This document shows positions 16,045 to 24,390 of a stretch of 39,787 nucleotides of DNA, piece after piece (position 1 is the first letter of the stretch; each line of letters begins with the position of its first letter). The stretch spans positions 1-39,787 of the forward strand of contig NZ_JAFFPK010000095.1 in assembly GCF_017590215.1 (NCBI RefSeq), read 5' to 3'. Both the position numbers and the translations under genes were made by a program. The stretch comes from Clostridium sp. CCUG 7971. GTDB taxonomy: Bacteria > Bacillota > Clostridia > Peptostreptococcales > Peptostreptococcaceae. The notes beneath the pieces are model-generated. The model was not told the origin of the DNA. It searched no databases and saw only the letters and a program-made list of their open reading frames with translations.

Positions 16045-16100
16045 ATAGCTGTCGCATGAATAATTCGAAATTGTTTTGTGATAGCTATTTTTTATTTTAT
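16045..16100 (+). repeat. Terminator hairpin, second copy flanking the BglII-like nuclease gene
   Basis: ATAGCTGTCGCA (16045-16056) pairs with TGTGATAGCTAT (16077-16088) with two G-U pairs, followed by TTTTTATTTTAT. It is a near-copy of the hairpin at 15179-15228 and serves as terminator of the BglII-like gene. Confidence 0.85.
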
Positions 16101-16203
16101 TTAGGCTCATATATACATATATAAACTTATTTAATATAAATATAATATGCTAAGGATATAGTAAATTACAATAGCAAGTAAATTTTAAATGGGGGCATTG
16201 AAA

Positions 16204-17583
16204 GTGAATTATAATGATAAATCAATAGACTCAATAGTTGAGTATGCAAAAAATATAAGAGGTAAAAATTTTGGGGATATAGATCAGTTCTATAGATTAG
16301 AAAATAATAGAGGAAAAGGTAACTTAGGACAAGTTGTAGAGGAAAGTTATTTTGGATATGAAGTGAATTCTAAGGCTGAGGCCGATTTTTCTCATGTAGG
16401 AGTTGAGCTTAAGGTTACACCATATAAAATAAATAAAAATAAGACGATATCAGCTAAAGAAAGATTAGTTTTAAATATTATAAATTATATGGAAGAGTAT
16501 GATAAAACATTTGAAACAAGCTCATTCTGGAGCAAGAACGAAAAATTATTATTAGTTTTCTATGAGTGGAAAAAAGAGTTAGAAAAGAAAGATTATAATA
16601 TAACGGATATTATGTTACATGAATTCTCCAAAGAGGATTTAATAGTTATAAGAAATGACTGGGAAACTATAGTTACTAAAATAAGAGAAGGTAAAGCTCA
16701 TGAAATATCAGAAGCGGATACTAACTACTTAGGAGCTTGCTCAAAAGGAGCTAATAAAAACTCATTAAGAGAGCAGCCATTCTCTGATAAGTTAGCAATG
16801 CAAAGAGCCTATAGTTTAAAATCATCGTACATGACTTATTTGCTTAGAAATCACTTTGGAGATAAAGGAGAAAAATCATATAGTATTTTAAAAGATACGA
16901 AAAAGAGTATAGAAGAGGTTTTAGAAGATAAGTTTGCTCCATTTTATAATAAGAGCATAGATGAAATTTGTAGTGAATTAGATATTAGTTTATATAATAA
17001 AGATAATAAACTTCCTAAAAACTATGTTCAAATTTTATGTAGCAGAGTTTTAGGAATCAATGATAGTAATCTAAAAGACTTAGATAGTACTATAGAAGAG
17101 TTTGCAAAAGCTAATATAAAACTTAAAACTATACGCATAGAGAAGAATGGTAAAATTAAAGAACATATGTCTTTTAAGACTTTTAAATATACTGAAATAA
17201 TAAATGAAACGTGGGAAGCATCAGAACTTAGAGATTTATTTGCAGAGCAAAAATACTTATTTGTTGTATTTAAGTATGATAAGGATAATAACTTGAGGCT
17301 TTATAAAATAAAGCTATGGAATATGCCTTTAAGAGTATTAGATTCTAAATTAAAAGATACCTGGGAAGAAACAGTTAGAGTTATAAGAGAAGGTATTGAG
17401 ATAGAGGTTATAGGAAGCAAAACATATGATAATTTACCGGGATCTAAGTTTAATAAGTTTTGCCATACAAGGCCACATGCACAAAATAAGAATGATACAT
17501 ATTTATTGCCAGATGGTAGAACCCATGTGAAAAAGAGCTTCTGGCTTGATAAGGAGTATATATTATCTATAGTAAAATACTAA
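16204..17583 (+). CDS. Sau3AI/MutH-family type II restriction endonuclease (GATC)
   Basis: This 459-residue nuclease is read from the GTG at 16204, eight bases after GGGGG; the ATG at 16189 lies within that G-rich stretch and has no ribosome site of its own. The N-terminal MutH-like catalytic domain contains SKAEADFSHVGVELKVTP, whose D...E-x-K residues (Asp66, Glu73, Lys75 counted from the upstream ATG) are the metal site. ERLVLNIINY, GKAHEISEADTNYL, KGANKNSLREQPFSD and the C-terminal CHTRPHAQN repeat the Sau3AI layout of two MutH-related domains. Length is near Sau3AI (about 490). It should cut unmethylated GATC, paired with the methyltransferase at 13904. Confidence 0.9.
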   Translation: MNYNDKSIDSIVEYAKNIRGKNFGDIDQFYRLENNRGKGNLGQVVEESYFGYEVNSKAEADFSHVGVELKVTPYKINKNKTISAKERLVLNIINYMEEYDKTFETSSFWSKNEKLLLVFYEWKKELEKKDYNITDIMLHEFSKEDLIVIRNDWETIVTKIREGKAHEISEADTNYLGACSKGANKNSLREQPFSDKLAMQRAYSLKSSYMTYLLRNHFGDKGEKSYSILKDTKKSIEEVLEDKFAPFYNKSIDEICSELDISLYNKDNKLPKNYVQILCSRVLGINDSNLKDLDSTIEEFAKANIKLKTIRIEKNGKIKEHMSFKTFKYTEIINETWEASELRDLFAEQKYLFVVFKYDKDNNLRLYKIKLWNMPLRVLDSKLKDTWEETVRVIREGIEIEVIGSKTYDNLPGSKFNKFCHTRPHAQNKNDTYLLPDGRTHVKKSFWLDKEYILSIVKY

Positions 17584-17712
17584 AGCGAGTAGGTAATGAT
17601 ATAGTTTGGCTCTTTTATTGTATTAAATTTTAATATAAAATATAAAAAGGGTGAAAATATTAAATTTGATTTTATATAATCAAGTTAAAGTATATATTAT
17701 TAAGGTGGTAAT

Positions 17713-18123
17713 ATGGAAAAAGCATTGACACTTAGATATTCAGAATGTAGTCTAATAAAAGAGTTAGATAAATTAAATAAAGAATCAAAAGAAGCGGTTG
17801 AGGGTGATAGAGAGTTAAGTAGATTCAAGAAATATATGCATGTGCCTAGAAAGATAGAAAAATTATTTATTGATAAAGTAAAAGAAGTAGCTAATAAAGA
17901 TAAAGGTTATATAATAATACTTGTAGGGGATGGAAAGTCACATCTAATATCATACTTTAGGACAAATTATCCGGATTTGTATGATAACTTTCAGTTCCAT
18001 ACAGATGCAACTGAAAGTTATCATCCAAAGAAGACAGATATAGAAACATTAGTAGATGTATTAAAAGGTTTTAAAGATGAGAATATAGACATCAATAAAG
18101 AAAATAAGTTAAGAAAATGGTAA
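17713..18123 (+). pseudogene. dptF: N-terminal remnant of dptF (phosphorothioation-dependent restriction)
   Basis: This 136-residue ORF with a ribosome site resembles the N-terminus of DptF, an ATPase of the DptFGH module that restricts DNA lacking phosphorothioate marks. SRFKKYMHVPRKIEKLF, VGDGKSHLISYF and TDATESYHPKKTDIETL fit that family. Two things say it is dead. The P-loop reads ILVGDGKS where the family has a complete G-x4-GKS, so the first Gly is gone. The protein also ends after about a third of the usual length with an unrelated NKLRKW tail. No dptG, dptH or dnd genes are in the window. Confidence 0.7.
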
Positions 18124-18128
18124 TTTGA

Positions 18129-18206
18129 ATGAAATGGTATTTATTAGTAAATGTAATCGTAGCTTACACATTGATACTTATATGGAATAGATTTAAGTTA
18201 CGCTGA
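18129..18206 (+). CDS. Possible 25-aa hydrophobic peptide
   Basis: The ATG at 18129 opens MKWYLLVNVIVAYTLILIW and a basic end (NRFKLR), a plausible single membrane helix. There is no good ribosome site, and it overlaps nothing. It could be chance or the tail of a lost gene after the dptF remnant. Confidence 0.25.
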   Translation: MKWYLLVNVIVAYTLILIWNRFKLR

Positions 18207-18227
18207 TTATATTATGATTCAATAAAG

Positions 18228-18267
18228 AATGTAGATAGATTTGTGTAAAAACAAATTTATCTACATT
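18228..18267. terminator. Hairpin between convergent units
   Basis: AATGTAGATAGATTTGT pairs with ACAAATTTATCTACATT around GTAAAA (17 bp, one G-U). There is no clear T-tract on either side, but the position suits a bidirectional terminator for dptF and the ABC operon. Confidence 0.55.
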
Positions 18268-18308
18268 ATGCCCCATAAGTACCTGAAAAGTATTAGGAGA
18301 ATATAAAA

Positions 18309-18965
18309 TCAACTACTAACTTGATGATTTCTAAATGACTTGTACACAAATATTAAAATAATTGGTATAAAAGTTAAAAATAATATAGACAAAGTAGCGA
18401 AATAATTTAATTCTAACCCTAAAATATTATAAAATTTATAGTATCCGAGATGATTTGCAATAGTACCAATATTTACTGGAAATAAATCTAAGAACTTGCT
18501 TAGAATATTTACTGTATTTCCAATATTTACGAATTTGGGTAAAAGTAATATTGCTATACAAACTAAAATACATCCATAAAGTGTCTTTGAGCGAGATGAC
18601 ACGTAGAGAATTAAGGATGACATAATCATTGAAGATAATACGACAGTTAGAGTACTTAGAGTAAATGCCTGTAAAAAGTTCACATTATAAATTGAATGCC
18701 AGTAAGTAGGGTTTACTTGTATATTACTATCCCAACCATCAAGTCCATAGATTCCCAATCTTAAAGAAGCTGTGATAAGTACAAATAGTATGGAAATGAA
18801 CAATGTAGTTAATGAACTAACTATTATTTTTGATATATTTAATTTCCCTTTGCCATATTTTGATGATAATAAAATAGCATCGACTCCATCTTCGTACTCT
18901 GAGACATAAATTGGTGATATGCAAATACATAAGCAAACTAACACTATGTAATTTATTATGTTCAT
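18309..18965 (-). CDS. ABC-2 permease, C-terminal half (split gene)
   Basis: This 218-residue half begins directly in the first membrane helix after the extracellular domain and carries all later helices. CISPIYVSEYEDGVDAILLSS aligns with CLAPIFTNEYQTGVDNLILSS of the intact permease at 19596-20837. The preceding half ends at the matching point, so together they make one permease of about 413 residues. Its ATG overlaps the preceding stop as ATGA (18962-18965), so translation could be coupled, or the single gene has a one-base frameshift. It is the last gene of the operon. Confidence 0.7.
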   Translation of the reverse strand: MNIINYIVLVCLCICISPIYVSEYEDGVDAILLSSKYGKGKLNISKIIVSSLTTLFISILFVLITASLRLGIYGLDGWDSNIQVNPTYWHSIYNVNFLQAFTLSTLTVVLSSMIMSSLILYVSSRSKTLYGCILVCIAILLLPKFVNIGNTVNILSKFLDLFPVNIGTIANHLGYYKFYNILGLELNYFATLSILFLTFIPIILIFVYKSFRNHQVSS

Positions 18966-19549
18966 ATCCCATAATAATTAGTCCAGCCTGCATTGTAGTT
19001 ATATTTTAATGGTATATCCAGCTTAGATAATTCATCTAGTACTATATTCTTTTCTTTGTTATTTAAGCTTAAATTAGGGTTATTAATATATTCTTTAGTT
19101 TGCTTATATTTATTAGTATAAAATCTATTACCATCAGATGGAGCTAACTCCTTAATAGCATCAATGTTGCTTGATAATATGCTTCCATAAGATCTACTAA
19201 TTAAACTTTCTATAATAGAATATTTTTTCCAGTACTTAAAGTAAGCTTTTGGCGTCAAATTATTACTTTGATCAACATTACTTGAATTGTTAGTTATTTC
19301 ATTATATTTACCGATTATTTGAGAAATTTTTTCTTCAGTTAATATACCTTTGAGCTGAAGCTGAACCTCCTTGTCCAAATGAATAGCTTCTAAGCCTTTA
19401 TATTCAACATTATCACTATACTTATATCTTTCACCTAAAGTAGTAATAGCAACATATGATATTATAAGTAAAATAGATAAAGATAAAGTTATTATAGTAA
19501 TTCTACTTTTGATTATTTTTTTGAATTCGATGTTAATTAAATAAATCAA
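18962..19549 (-). CDS. ABC-2 permease, N-terminal half (split gene)
   Basis: This 195-residue half starts at a TTG with AAAGGAAG upstream. It has one N-terminal membrane helix (about 15-37) and a long extracellular domain, like the first half of the neighbouring 413-residue permease. It ends KYNYNAGWTNYYGI just where the next helix should begin. The protein alone has no translocation pathway. Either it pairs with the second half as separate chains or it is the front of a frameshifted gene. Confidence 0.7.
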   Translation of the reverse strand: MIYLINIEFKKIIKSRITIITLSLSILLIISYVAITTLGERYKYSDNVEYKGLEAIHLDKEVQLQLKGILTEEKISQIIGKYNEITNNSSNVDQSNNLTPKAYFKYWKKYSIIESLISRSYGSILSSNIDAIKELAPSDGNRFYTNKYKQTKEYINNPNLSLNNKEKNIVLDELSKLDIPLKYNYNAGWTNYYGI

Positions 19550-19595
19550 ATTGTCACTTCCTTTCTGAAAACTTCATTAAATTTTGTATTTTATG

Positions 19596-20837
19596 CTATG
19601 AAACTTGATGCTTGTAAAATGACCTCATTGTCATAAGAAGAAGAATTAATATACCAATAATAGATACAATGCAAATAATAACAGGAAGAGGTACGACAAA
19701 ATTAAAAAAATTAAATACTATATACGAACTAATTATCTTAAGTCCTAAAGTCATGTTTGAAGGGAATAAAAACATTAACTTTGATATTATAGAAAAATCA
19801 TTTATAGAATTAGTTGCATATATAAAGTATGGAATAAAAATCAGTAATAAGCATAAAATAATAGATGTAAATGATTTTTTTGATTTAACTGAAATAATCA
19901 TTATAATTGAAACATAAAACAGTGTAGCTAGGTAAGATAATCCGATAATCATTAAGGTTGCTTGTAAGAAAGTCATATTATACATTGAATACCATAAATA
20001 GCTTAATGCCTGAATAGGAGTATTTGCACCAGTTGGACCATATAATATTAAGTTACAAATTACTATATATGTCATAAAAATTAAGAAAAACAATGTAGTA
20101 AATATGAACGCAGCAATAAACTTAGATATAGCTAATTCCCTTCTACCTTTTTTAGAAGATAGAATTAGATTATCTACTCCTGTTTGATATTCATTTGTAA
20201 AAATAGGTGCTAAGCAAATAGCAATAACAATCATTATAAACATTCCAGAAGCATCATCAATTGTTCTAATTATTTGTTCCCAACCTCTTATAGGTTCATA
20301 ATTTAAAGGTTTCTCCATCATAGATATCTTATTAATTAAATATTCTTTTGTTGAGCTAGACACTTTAGAATTGTTTAAGTATTTTTCAACATTGATGTTT
20401 CTCATATCATAAATTTTAGAGGATTCATCAGGAGATATATCAACTATACTTTTATTAAGAGTACTTTCTCCCTTAGGAGTTGTAGCTCTAATAATAAGAT
20501 TTTCAAAATTTGAATATTTTCCTGAAAACTTAACAAAAGCTTCATCAGTTAAGCCACTAGTTTTATCCTTGGGATCATTTAAATTTTTAGGCGAATAAAC
20601 TATGTCGTGATAATAAGTTGTGATCTTTTTCAATTTATCCCCTGTTATAGGTCCTGAATTATTTTTTTGTGCATTAAATTGATGTTTTACTGCTGCTATT
20701 CCAGAAAACTCCCCAAAATACTCATTAGAAACATTAAAGATGTTTAAACTTACTGTGACTAATAAAATCATGGTCGCTATTAAAACTCTTTTTGTTTTAA
20801 TAATTTTTATAAACTCATATTTAATAAGATTATTCAT
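19596..20837 (-). CDS. ABC-2 type transporter permease
   Basis: This 413-residue permease has an N-terminal helix (about 18-36), a large extracellular domain of about 150 residues, then five or more membrane helices from about 195 to the end. LAPIFTNEYQTGVDNLILSSKKGR is the cytoplasmic loop typical of ABC-2 exporters that couples to the ATPase. The ATG lies two bases after the ATPase stop, with GGAGA further upstream inside the ATPase end, so translation is coupled. With the ATPase it should export or remove a membrane-active compound such as a peptide antibiotic; the substrate is inferred only from family habit. Confidence 0.85.
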   Translation of the reverse strand: MNNLIKYEFIKIIKTKRVLIATMILLVTVSLNIFNVSNEYFGEFSGIAAVKHQFNAQKNNSGPITGDKLKKITTYYHDIVYSPKNLNDPKDKTSGLTDEAFVKFSGKYSNFENLIIRATTPKGESTLNKSIVDISPDESSKIYDMRNINVEKYLNNSKVSSSTKEYLINKISMMEKPLNYEPIRGWEQIIRTIDDASGMFIMIVIAICLAPIFTNEYQTGVDNLILSSKKGRRELAISKFIAAFIFTTLFFLIFMTYIVICNLILYGPTGANTPIQALSYLWYSMYNMTFLQATLMIIGLSYLATLFYVSIIMIISVKSKKSFTSIILCLLLIFIPYFIYATNSINDFSIISKLMFLFPSNMTLGLKIISSYIVFNFFNFVVPLPVIICIVSIIGILILLLMTMRSFYKHQVS

Positions 20838-20839
20838 CG

Positions 20840-21721
20840 TTATGCCATCTCCTTTTCATTAAAGTAGAATAAGAAAGCATCTTCTAAGTTTGGTTCTTCC
20901 AGTTTTAAAGTTGAAGAAAGTAAATCTGGCTTAACTTCAGATATAAATCTCACATTTATACCATTATTATCTCGTATCGTATTCGATACTCTATATTTCA
21001 TTTTAATTTTTTCCATTTCACTTTGATTCACATTTACACTATAAACTTTACCATTAAGTTTATTTAGTATATCTGCTGTTGAGAGCTTGTCTACTAACAC
21101 ACCATTTTTCATTATTATTACTTCATTTGCAATGAACTCTATATCAGAGGTTATATGAGTAGATAGTATAACTATTTTATCCTTAGAGATATCTGAAATT
21201 AAATTTTTAAATCTGATTCTTTCGTTTGGATCTAAGCCAGCAGTCGGTTCATCTAATATTAATATTTTAGGGTCATTCAATAAAGCTTGAGCTATACCAA
21301 GTCGTTGCTTCATACCACCAGAAAAACCTCCAATTTTTCTTTTTCTATCATCATATAAATTTACAAACTTAAGTAAACTTTCGCACTTATCTGACCATAT
21401 TTTTTTAGGTAGACCTTTAAGAGAACAAACGTAATATAAGAAGTCTATAGCCTTAAAGTTCTTATAAAATCCGATGTGTTGAGGTAAGTACCCTAATAGT
21501 TCTGTGTATCTAGATTTCATTTTATCCTTTGACTCACCATCTACATAGATATTTCCTTGACTAGGTTGTGAAACATCGGCTATTATTCTCATTAGCGTTG
21601 TTTTTCCTGCCCCATTAGGACCAAGTAAACCATATACACCTGGTGTAAGAGTTACATTAAAATTATTGACCGCTTTTTTATCTTTAAATTCTTTTGTAAT
21701 ATTCTTTATTTCTAGTTTCAT
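20840..21721 (-). CDS. ABC transporter ATP-binding protein
   Basis: This 293-residue ATPase has Walker A GPNGAGKT (34-41), Q-loop Gln81, signature FSGGMKQR (133-140), Walker B LILDEP (154-159) and a switch His in STHITSD. The extra C-terminal domain of about 80 residues is usual for the BcrA/NatA-type drug and bacteriocin exporters. GGAGG lies eight bases before the ATG. It sits 19 bases after the anti-sigma-like gene and just before the permease genes, forming one operon. Confidence 0.93.
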   Translation of the reverse strand: MKLEIKNITKEFKDKKAVNNFNVTLTPGVYGLLGPNGAGKTTLMRIIADVSQPSQGNIYVDGESKDKMKSRYTELLGYLPQHIGFYKNFKAIDFLYYVCSLKGLPKKIWSDKCESLLKFVNLYDDRKRKIGGFSGGMKQRLGIAQALLNDPKILILDEPTAGLDPNERIRFKNLISDISKDKIVILSTHITSDIEFIANEVIIMKNGVLVDKLSTADILNKLNGKVYSVNVNQSEMEKIKMKYRVSNTIRDNNGINVRFISEVKPDLLSSTLKLEEPNLEDAFLFYFNEKEMA

Positions 21722-21740
21722 TATTATTTCCTCCGTTTAT

Positions 21741-22595
21741 TTAATATTGTTCTAAGTAGTTGATTGATTGTTTATAGAAAACTTTAAAAAATATAAAAGT
21801 AAGTATAATTGCAGGAATTATAAAATATTCAAGTTCAAGACCTGAAAGGTGTATACTAACTAGGTTTAACTTCTCACAGTAAATTATCATTAGCCAAACA
21901 GAAATTGAAATTAATATACTATTAACATTTCTATAAATAGTTAATAGTATAAGAGTAATCATCGTTGACATGACTATAGGAAGTATACATAATGTAACAA
22001 CTCTATAAAGGGGCAAATCCACAGAATTATGGAATACAATAGCATTTATTATTGTACTTACTAATAGTGAAATAGTGGCTATTAGTGCAGACTTACCTAA
22101 AATTAGCTGTTTTAGAGAATACTTAAAACTTAATTCTAATTCCCAAACATTTTCATTTAATCCACGTAAAAGCTCGTAAAATCCTAAAAATACACAAATT
22201 GGTGAGGTCATAAGTATCGTTATAATAGAATCTTCTTTAAAAAGCTTGATAAGTATTAATCCCACAAATATTAAAGCAAGGGATATAATCCAGTAGGCTT
22301 TATTTATAGTAAAGTAACTTTGTTTAAGAATCTCAATAACATCACTAAATGGAGTTATAATTGAACTTAGGTTACTTTTAGGGAGTTCAATAATCATATG
22401 ACATTTTTGTATAGTTTCATCAATTCTTAATTCTTTTTCATTTTCATCAACTTTCATATCAACATAAGTTTCGTATTCATCGAGAAACTGTAGAATTTCA
22501 GAGTATTCTTCCTCAGTAACCTCGTTAGATAGATTTTGTTCATAGATATCTCTAAATAATATATTATGATCTTTTAGCCTATTTTTCTTGTTCAC
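21741..22595 (-). CDS. Membrane protein, probable anti-sigma partner
   Basis: This 284-residue protein starts at a GTG with AGGAGG five bases upstream, inside the end of the sigma gene (17-bp overlap). A soluble acidic N-terminal part of about 95 residues comes first, containing EYSEILQFLDEYETYVDMKV. About six membrane helices follow, to residue 275. A cytoplasmic domain in front of membrane helices and overlap with an ECF sigma gene is the standard anti-sigma layout. No zinc-binding HxxxCxxC motif is visible, so it is not a ZAS-type factor. The assignment rests on context. Confidence 0.65.
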   Translation of the reverse strand: MNKKNRLKDHNILFRDIYEQNLSNEVTEEEYSEILQFLDEYETYVDMKVDENEKELRIDETIQKCHMIIELPKSNLSSIITPFSDVIEILKQSYFTINKAYWIISLALIFVGLILIKLFKEDSIITILMTSPICVFLGFYELLRGLNENVWELELSFKYSLKQLILGKSALIATISLLVSTIINAIVFHNSVDLPLYRVVTLCILPIVMSTMITLILLTIYRNVNSILISISVWLMIIYCEKLNLVSIHLSGLELEYFIIPAIILTFIFFKVFYKQSINYLEQY

Positions 22596-23139
22596 GATTA
22601 CCTCCTAAAATTTTTCTTAGAGATTTAATACCATTAAATAATCTAGACTTTATAGTATTTTCATTGGTCCCAGTTAATTCGCTTATTTCTCGAATTTTAA
22701 GATTGTTGTAATACATTAGTATAAGTGCTTCTTTCTGTGTATTTGGCAATTCATCTAAAGCTGTAGCAATTTTTTTCTGCTTTTCTTTTTTCAAAATAGC
22801 TTTAGTAGGCGTATCATCTGATAAAATTTCAGTCTCATATATATCAACTTGCTTACTTTCTAATTGATAGTTTTTACTTCTAAAGTAATCGTTCTTTACA
22901 TTTATAGCTATCTTTAGTAACCAATTTCGAAAATCACCTTTTTGTGAATCATAATTATGTAACATCCGTATCATCTTTAAGAAAGCATCTTGAGTTAAGT
23001 CATATGATAAATTAACATTATTAGTACTCTTTAATAAGAATTTAAAAACATAATCGTAATGATTCCTAATTAGAATATTAAGATTTTCACTTTCGCCATT
23101 AGAGATTTTTTCAATTAATTCTTTATCTGGTGTAGACAA
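22579..23139 (-). CDS. ECF-type RNA polymerase sigma factor
   Basis: This 186-residue sigma factor is read from the TTG at 23139, because GAGGAGG lies seven bases ahead; the ATG at 23157 overlaps that ribosome site. Region 2 is YDLTQDAFLKMIRMLHNYD through FRNWLLKIAINVKNDYFR, binding core polymerase and the -10 element. Region 4 is LPNTQKEALILMYYNNLK and the helix-turn-helix IREISELTGTNENTIKSRL, for the -35 element. It leads an operon with a membrane partner and an ABC exporter, so it probably senses envelope stress or a peptide antibiotic and autoregulates. Confidence 0.92.
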   Translation of the reverse strand: MSTPDKELIEKISNGESENLNILIRNHYDYVFKFLLKSTNNVNLSYDLTQDAFLKMIRMLHNYDSQKGDFRNWLLKIAINVKNDYFRSKNYQLESKQVDIYETEILSDDTPTKAILKKEKQKKIATALDELPNTQKEALILMYYNNLKIREISELTGTNENTIKSRLFNGIKSLRKILGGNREQEK

Positions 23140-23425
23140 TTGATAACCTCCTCTCATATAGTTCTACCGTTGTTTTTTAAAAAAAGTTTATAAATTTTCA
23201 AAAAAAATTTTTGTTATAAGCAAAATGGCTTTTATGATAGTATTTCTTTTATTTTCAATATTATTTTATTAAGATTGATATACTAGTTACACATAGAGTA
23301 ACTAACATTCTTTTGTATAAAATTTATATTACTAAAAAAGTGAACTTTTTAATGGTATATTTTATCTAATTAGTATACTTACTATAGTTGAATTATAAAT
23401 AGAATAGGGGGCGAGAAAAGAGTAT

Positions 23426-23566
23426 ATGAGTAAAAATAAGATAAAAAATATTTTCCCAAAAATATCAGAGAGTTTTCATAATACTTTAAAAGAAACATTG
23501 AATAACTTAGAAGAAAAAGAAAATGTAATTAAAAAACAATTACCTAATAAAGATTATAAAAGTTAG
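23426..23566 (+). CDS. Small ORF, 46 aa
   Basis: The ATG at 23426 opens a basic, helical 46-residue peptide (MSKNKIKNIFPKISESF) with a coiled-coil-like middle (LNNLEEKENVIKKQL). The ribosome site is weak: AAAGAG close by and GGGGG too far. A strong terminator directly after the stop supports a real transcript. The function is unknown. The gap 23158-23425 otherwise holds only promoter-like AT-rich sequence for the divergent sigma operon. Confidence 0.45.
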   Translation: MSKNKIKNIFPKISESFHNTLKETLNNLEEKENVIKKQLPNKDYKS

Positions 23567-23572
23567 AAGCAT

Positions 23573-23614
23573 AAAGTAAAAGGCTATAGCAGAAGCTGTA
23601 GCCTTTTACTTTAA
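23573..23614. terminator. Strong terminator
   Basis: AAAGTAAAAGGCTA (23573-23586) pairs perfectly with TAGCCTTTTACTTT (23599-23612). Confidence 0.85.
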
Positions 23615-23991
23615 TATCATTCAATCTATTAATAGCCTTAGCCTTATTCTCATCCATAATCTGAGTATAAATATTATTTCTTTTTTTATCTCTTTATCAT
23701 AAGACTCATTACATTTTTAACATCATCTTCAGCATTTATATTATTTTGATTCTGAGGGATTTCATTTAAATTGATAGTCTTATTTTTAATAATATCTGAA
23801 TCAGATTGCGTTTTATTAAAATTAGAATCATTATTAGTAACATAATATAAGCCTAAATTATAACTATTCAAAAGTATTCCTGAAGTTTATTCATTTACTG
23901 TTGCGATTAGTCCCTTACTTTTGAGATGATTTTTAAATGCATTTAGGAATTAAAAGGAATCATAACTTCCCTGGCGTTTTCTTCCCGCCAT
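23615..23991 (-). pseudogene. Gene debris, possibly phage-derived
   Basis: Reading right to left: a 13-codon ORF MAGRKRQGSYDSF with AGAGGA upstream (23991-23950); a 61-codon Asn-rich ORF without a good ribosome site (23871-23686); then, in another frame, NNIYTQIMDENKAKAINRL, which looks like the C-terminal end of a tyrosine recombinase. None is intact. The recombinase resemblance is weak and short. Confidence 0.3.
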
Positions 23992-24012
23992 ATATTATTC
24001 CTCTATATCTAT

Positions 24013-24359
24013 TCAATTAATTATATAATCAGAAATTAATTCAGCTTTTTTTAATTTTTTTGCATTAAGATTATTCCAAGTAGCATGATATTTATTTTCA
24101 AACTCTTTAATAACTTTATGATATTTAGTTAAGTATTGCAATGTATTAATATTATAGTCTTTTGAATTAGCATTATATAAACGTTGCTTTGGAGTCACAG
24201 GTAGCAGATAATAGGTATAGCTCCAATAGAGACCTCTCCATAAAAATCGTCATTACTATCATAATTTTATACGATTTCTTTATATTCATTTATTAATTCA
24301 ACTATTTCTTTTGTGACAGGATGCCAAGTAAGTTTATATTTTGAATCAAAGTTGTGCAT
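24013..24359 (-). pseudogene. Frameshifted ~115-aa gene, family unknown
   Basis: Three blocks in different frames read as one protein. The first, from the ATG at 24359, has KYKLTWHPVTKEIVELINEY. The second is YDSNDDFYGEVSIGAIPIIC. The third runs from PVTPKQRLYNANSKDYN to the stop at 24013. At least two frameshifts are needed. The composition suggests a conserved small soluble protein, perhaps from a phage or mobile element. Confidence 0.5.
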
Positions 24360-24390
24360 ATATAATTTATTATGTTTGTTATTTACTTAT

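Noticed and set aside
19669-19917. 82-codon forward ORF within the permease gene
   Set aside because: It is opposite a well-supported membrane protein gene, has no ribosome site and no recognisable content.
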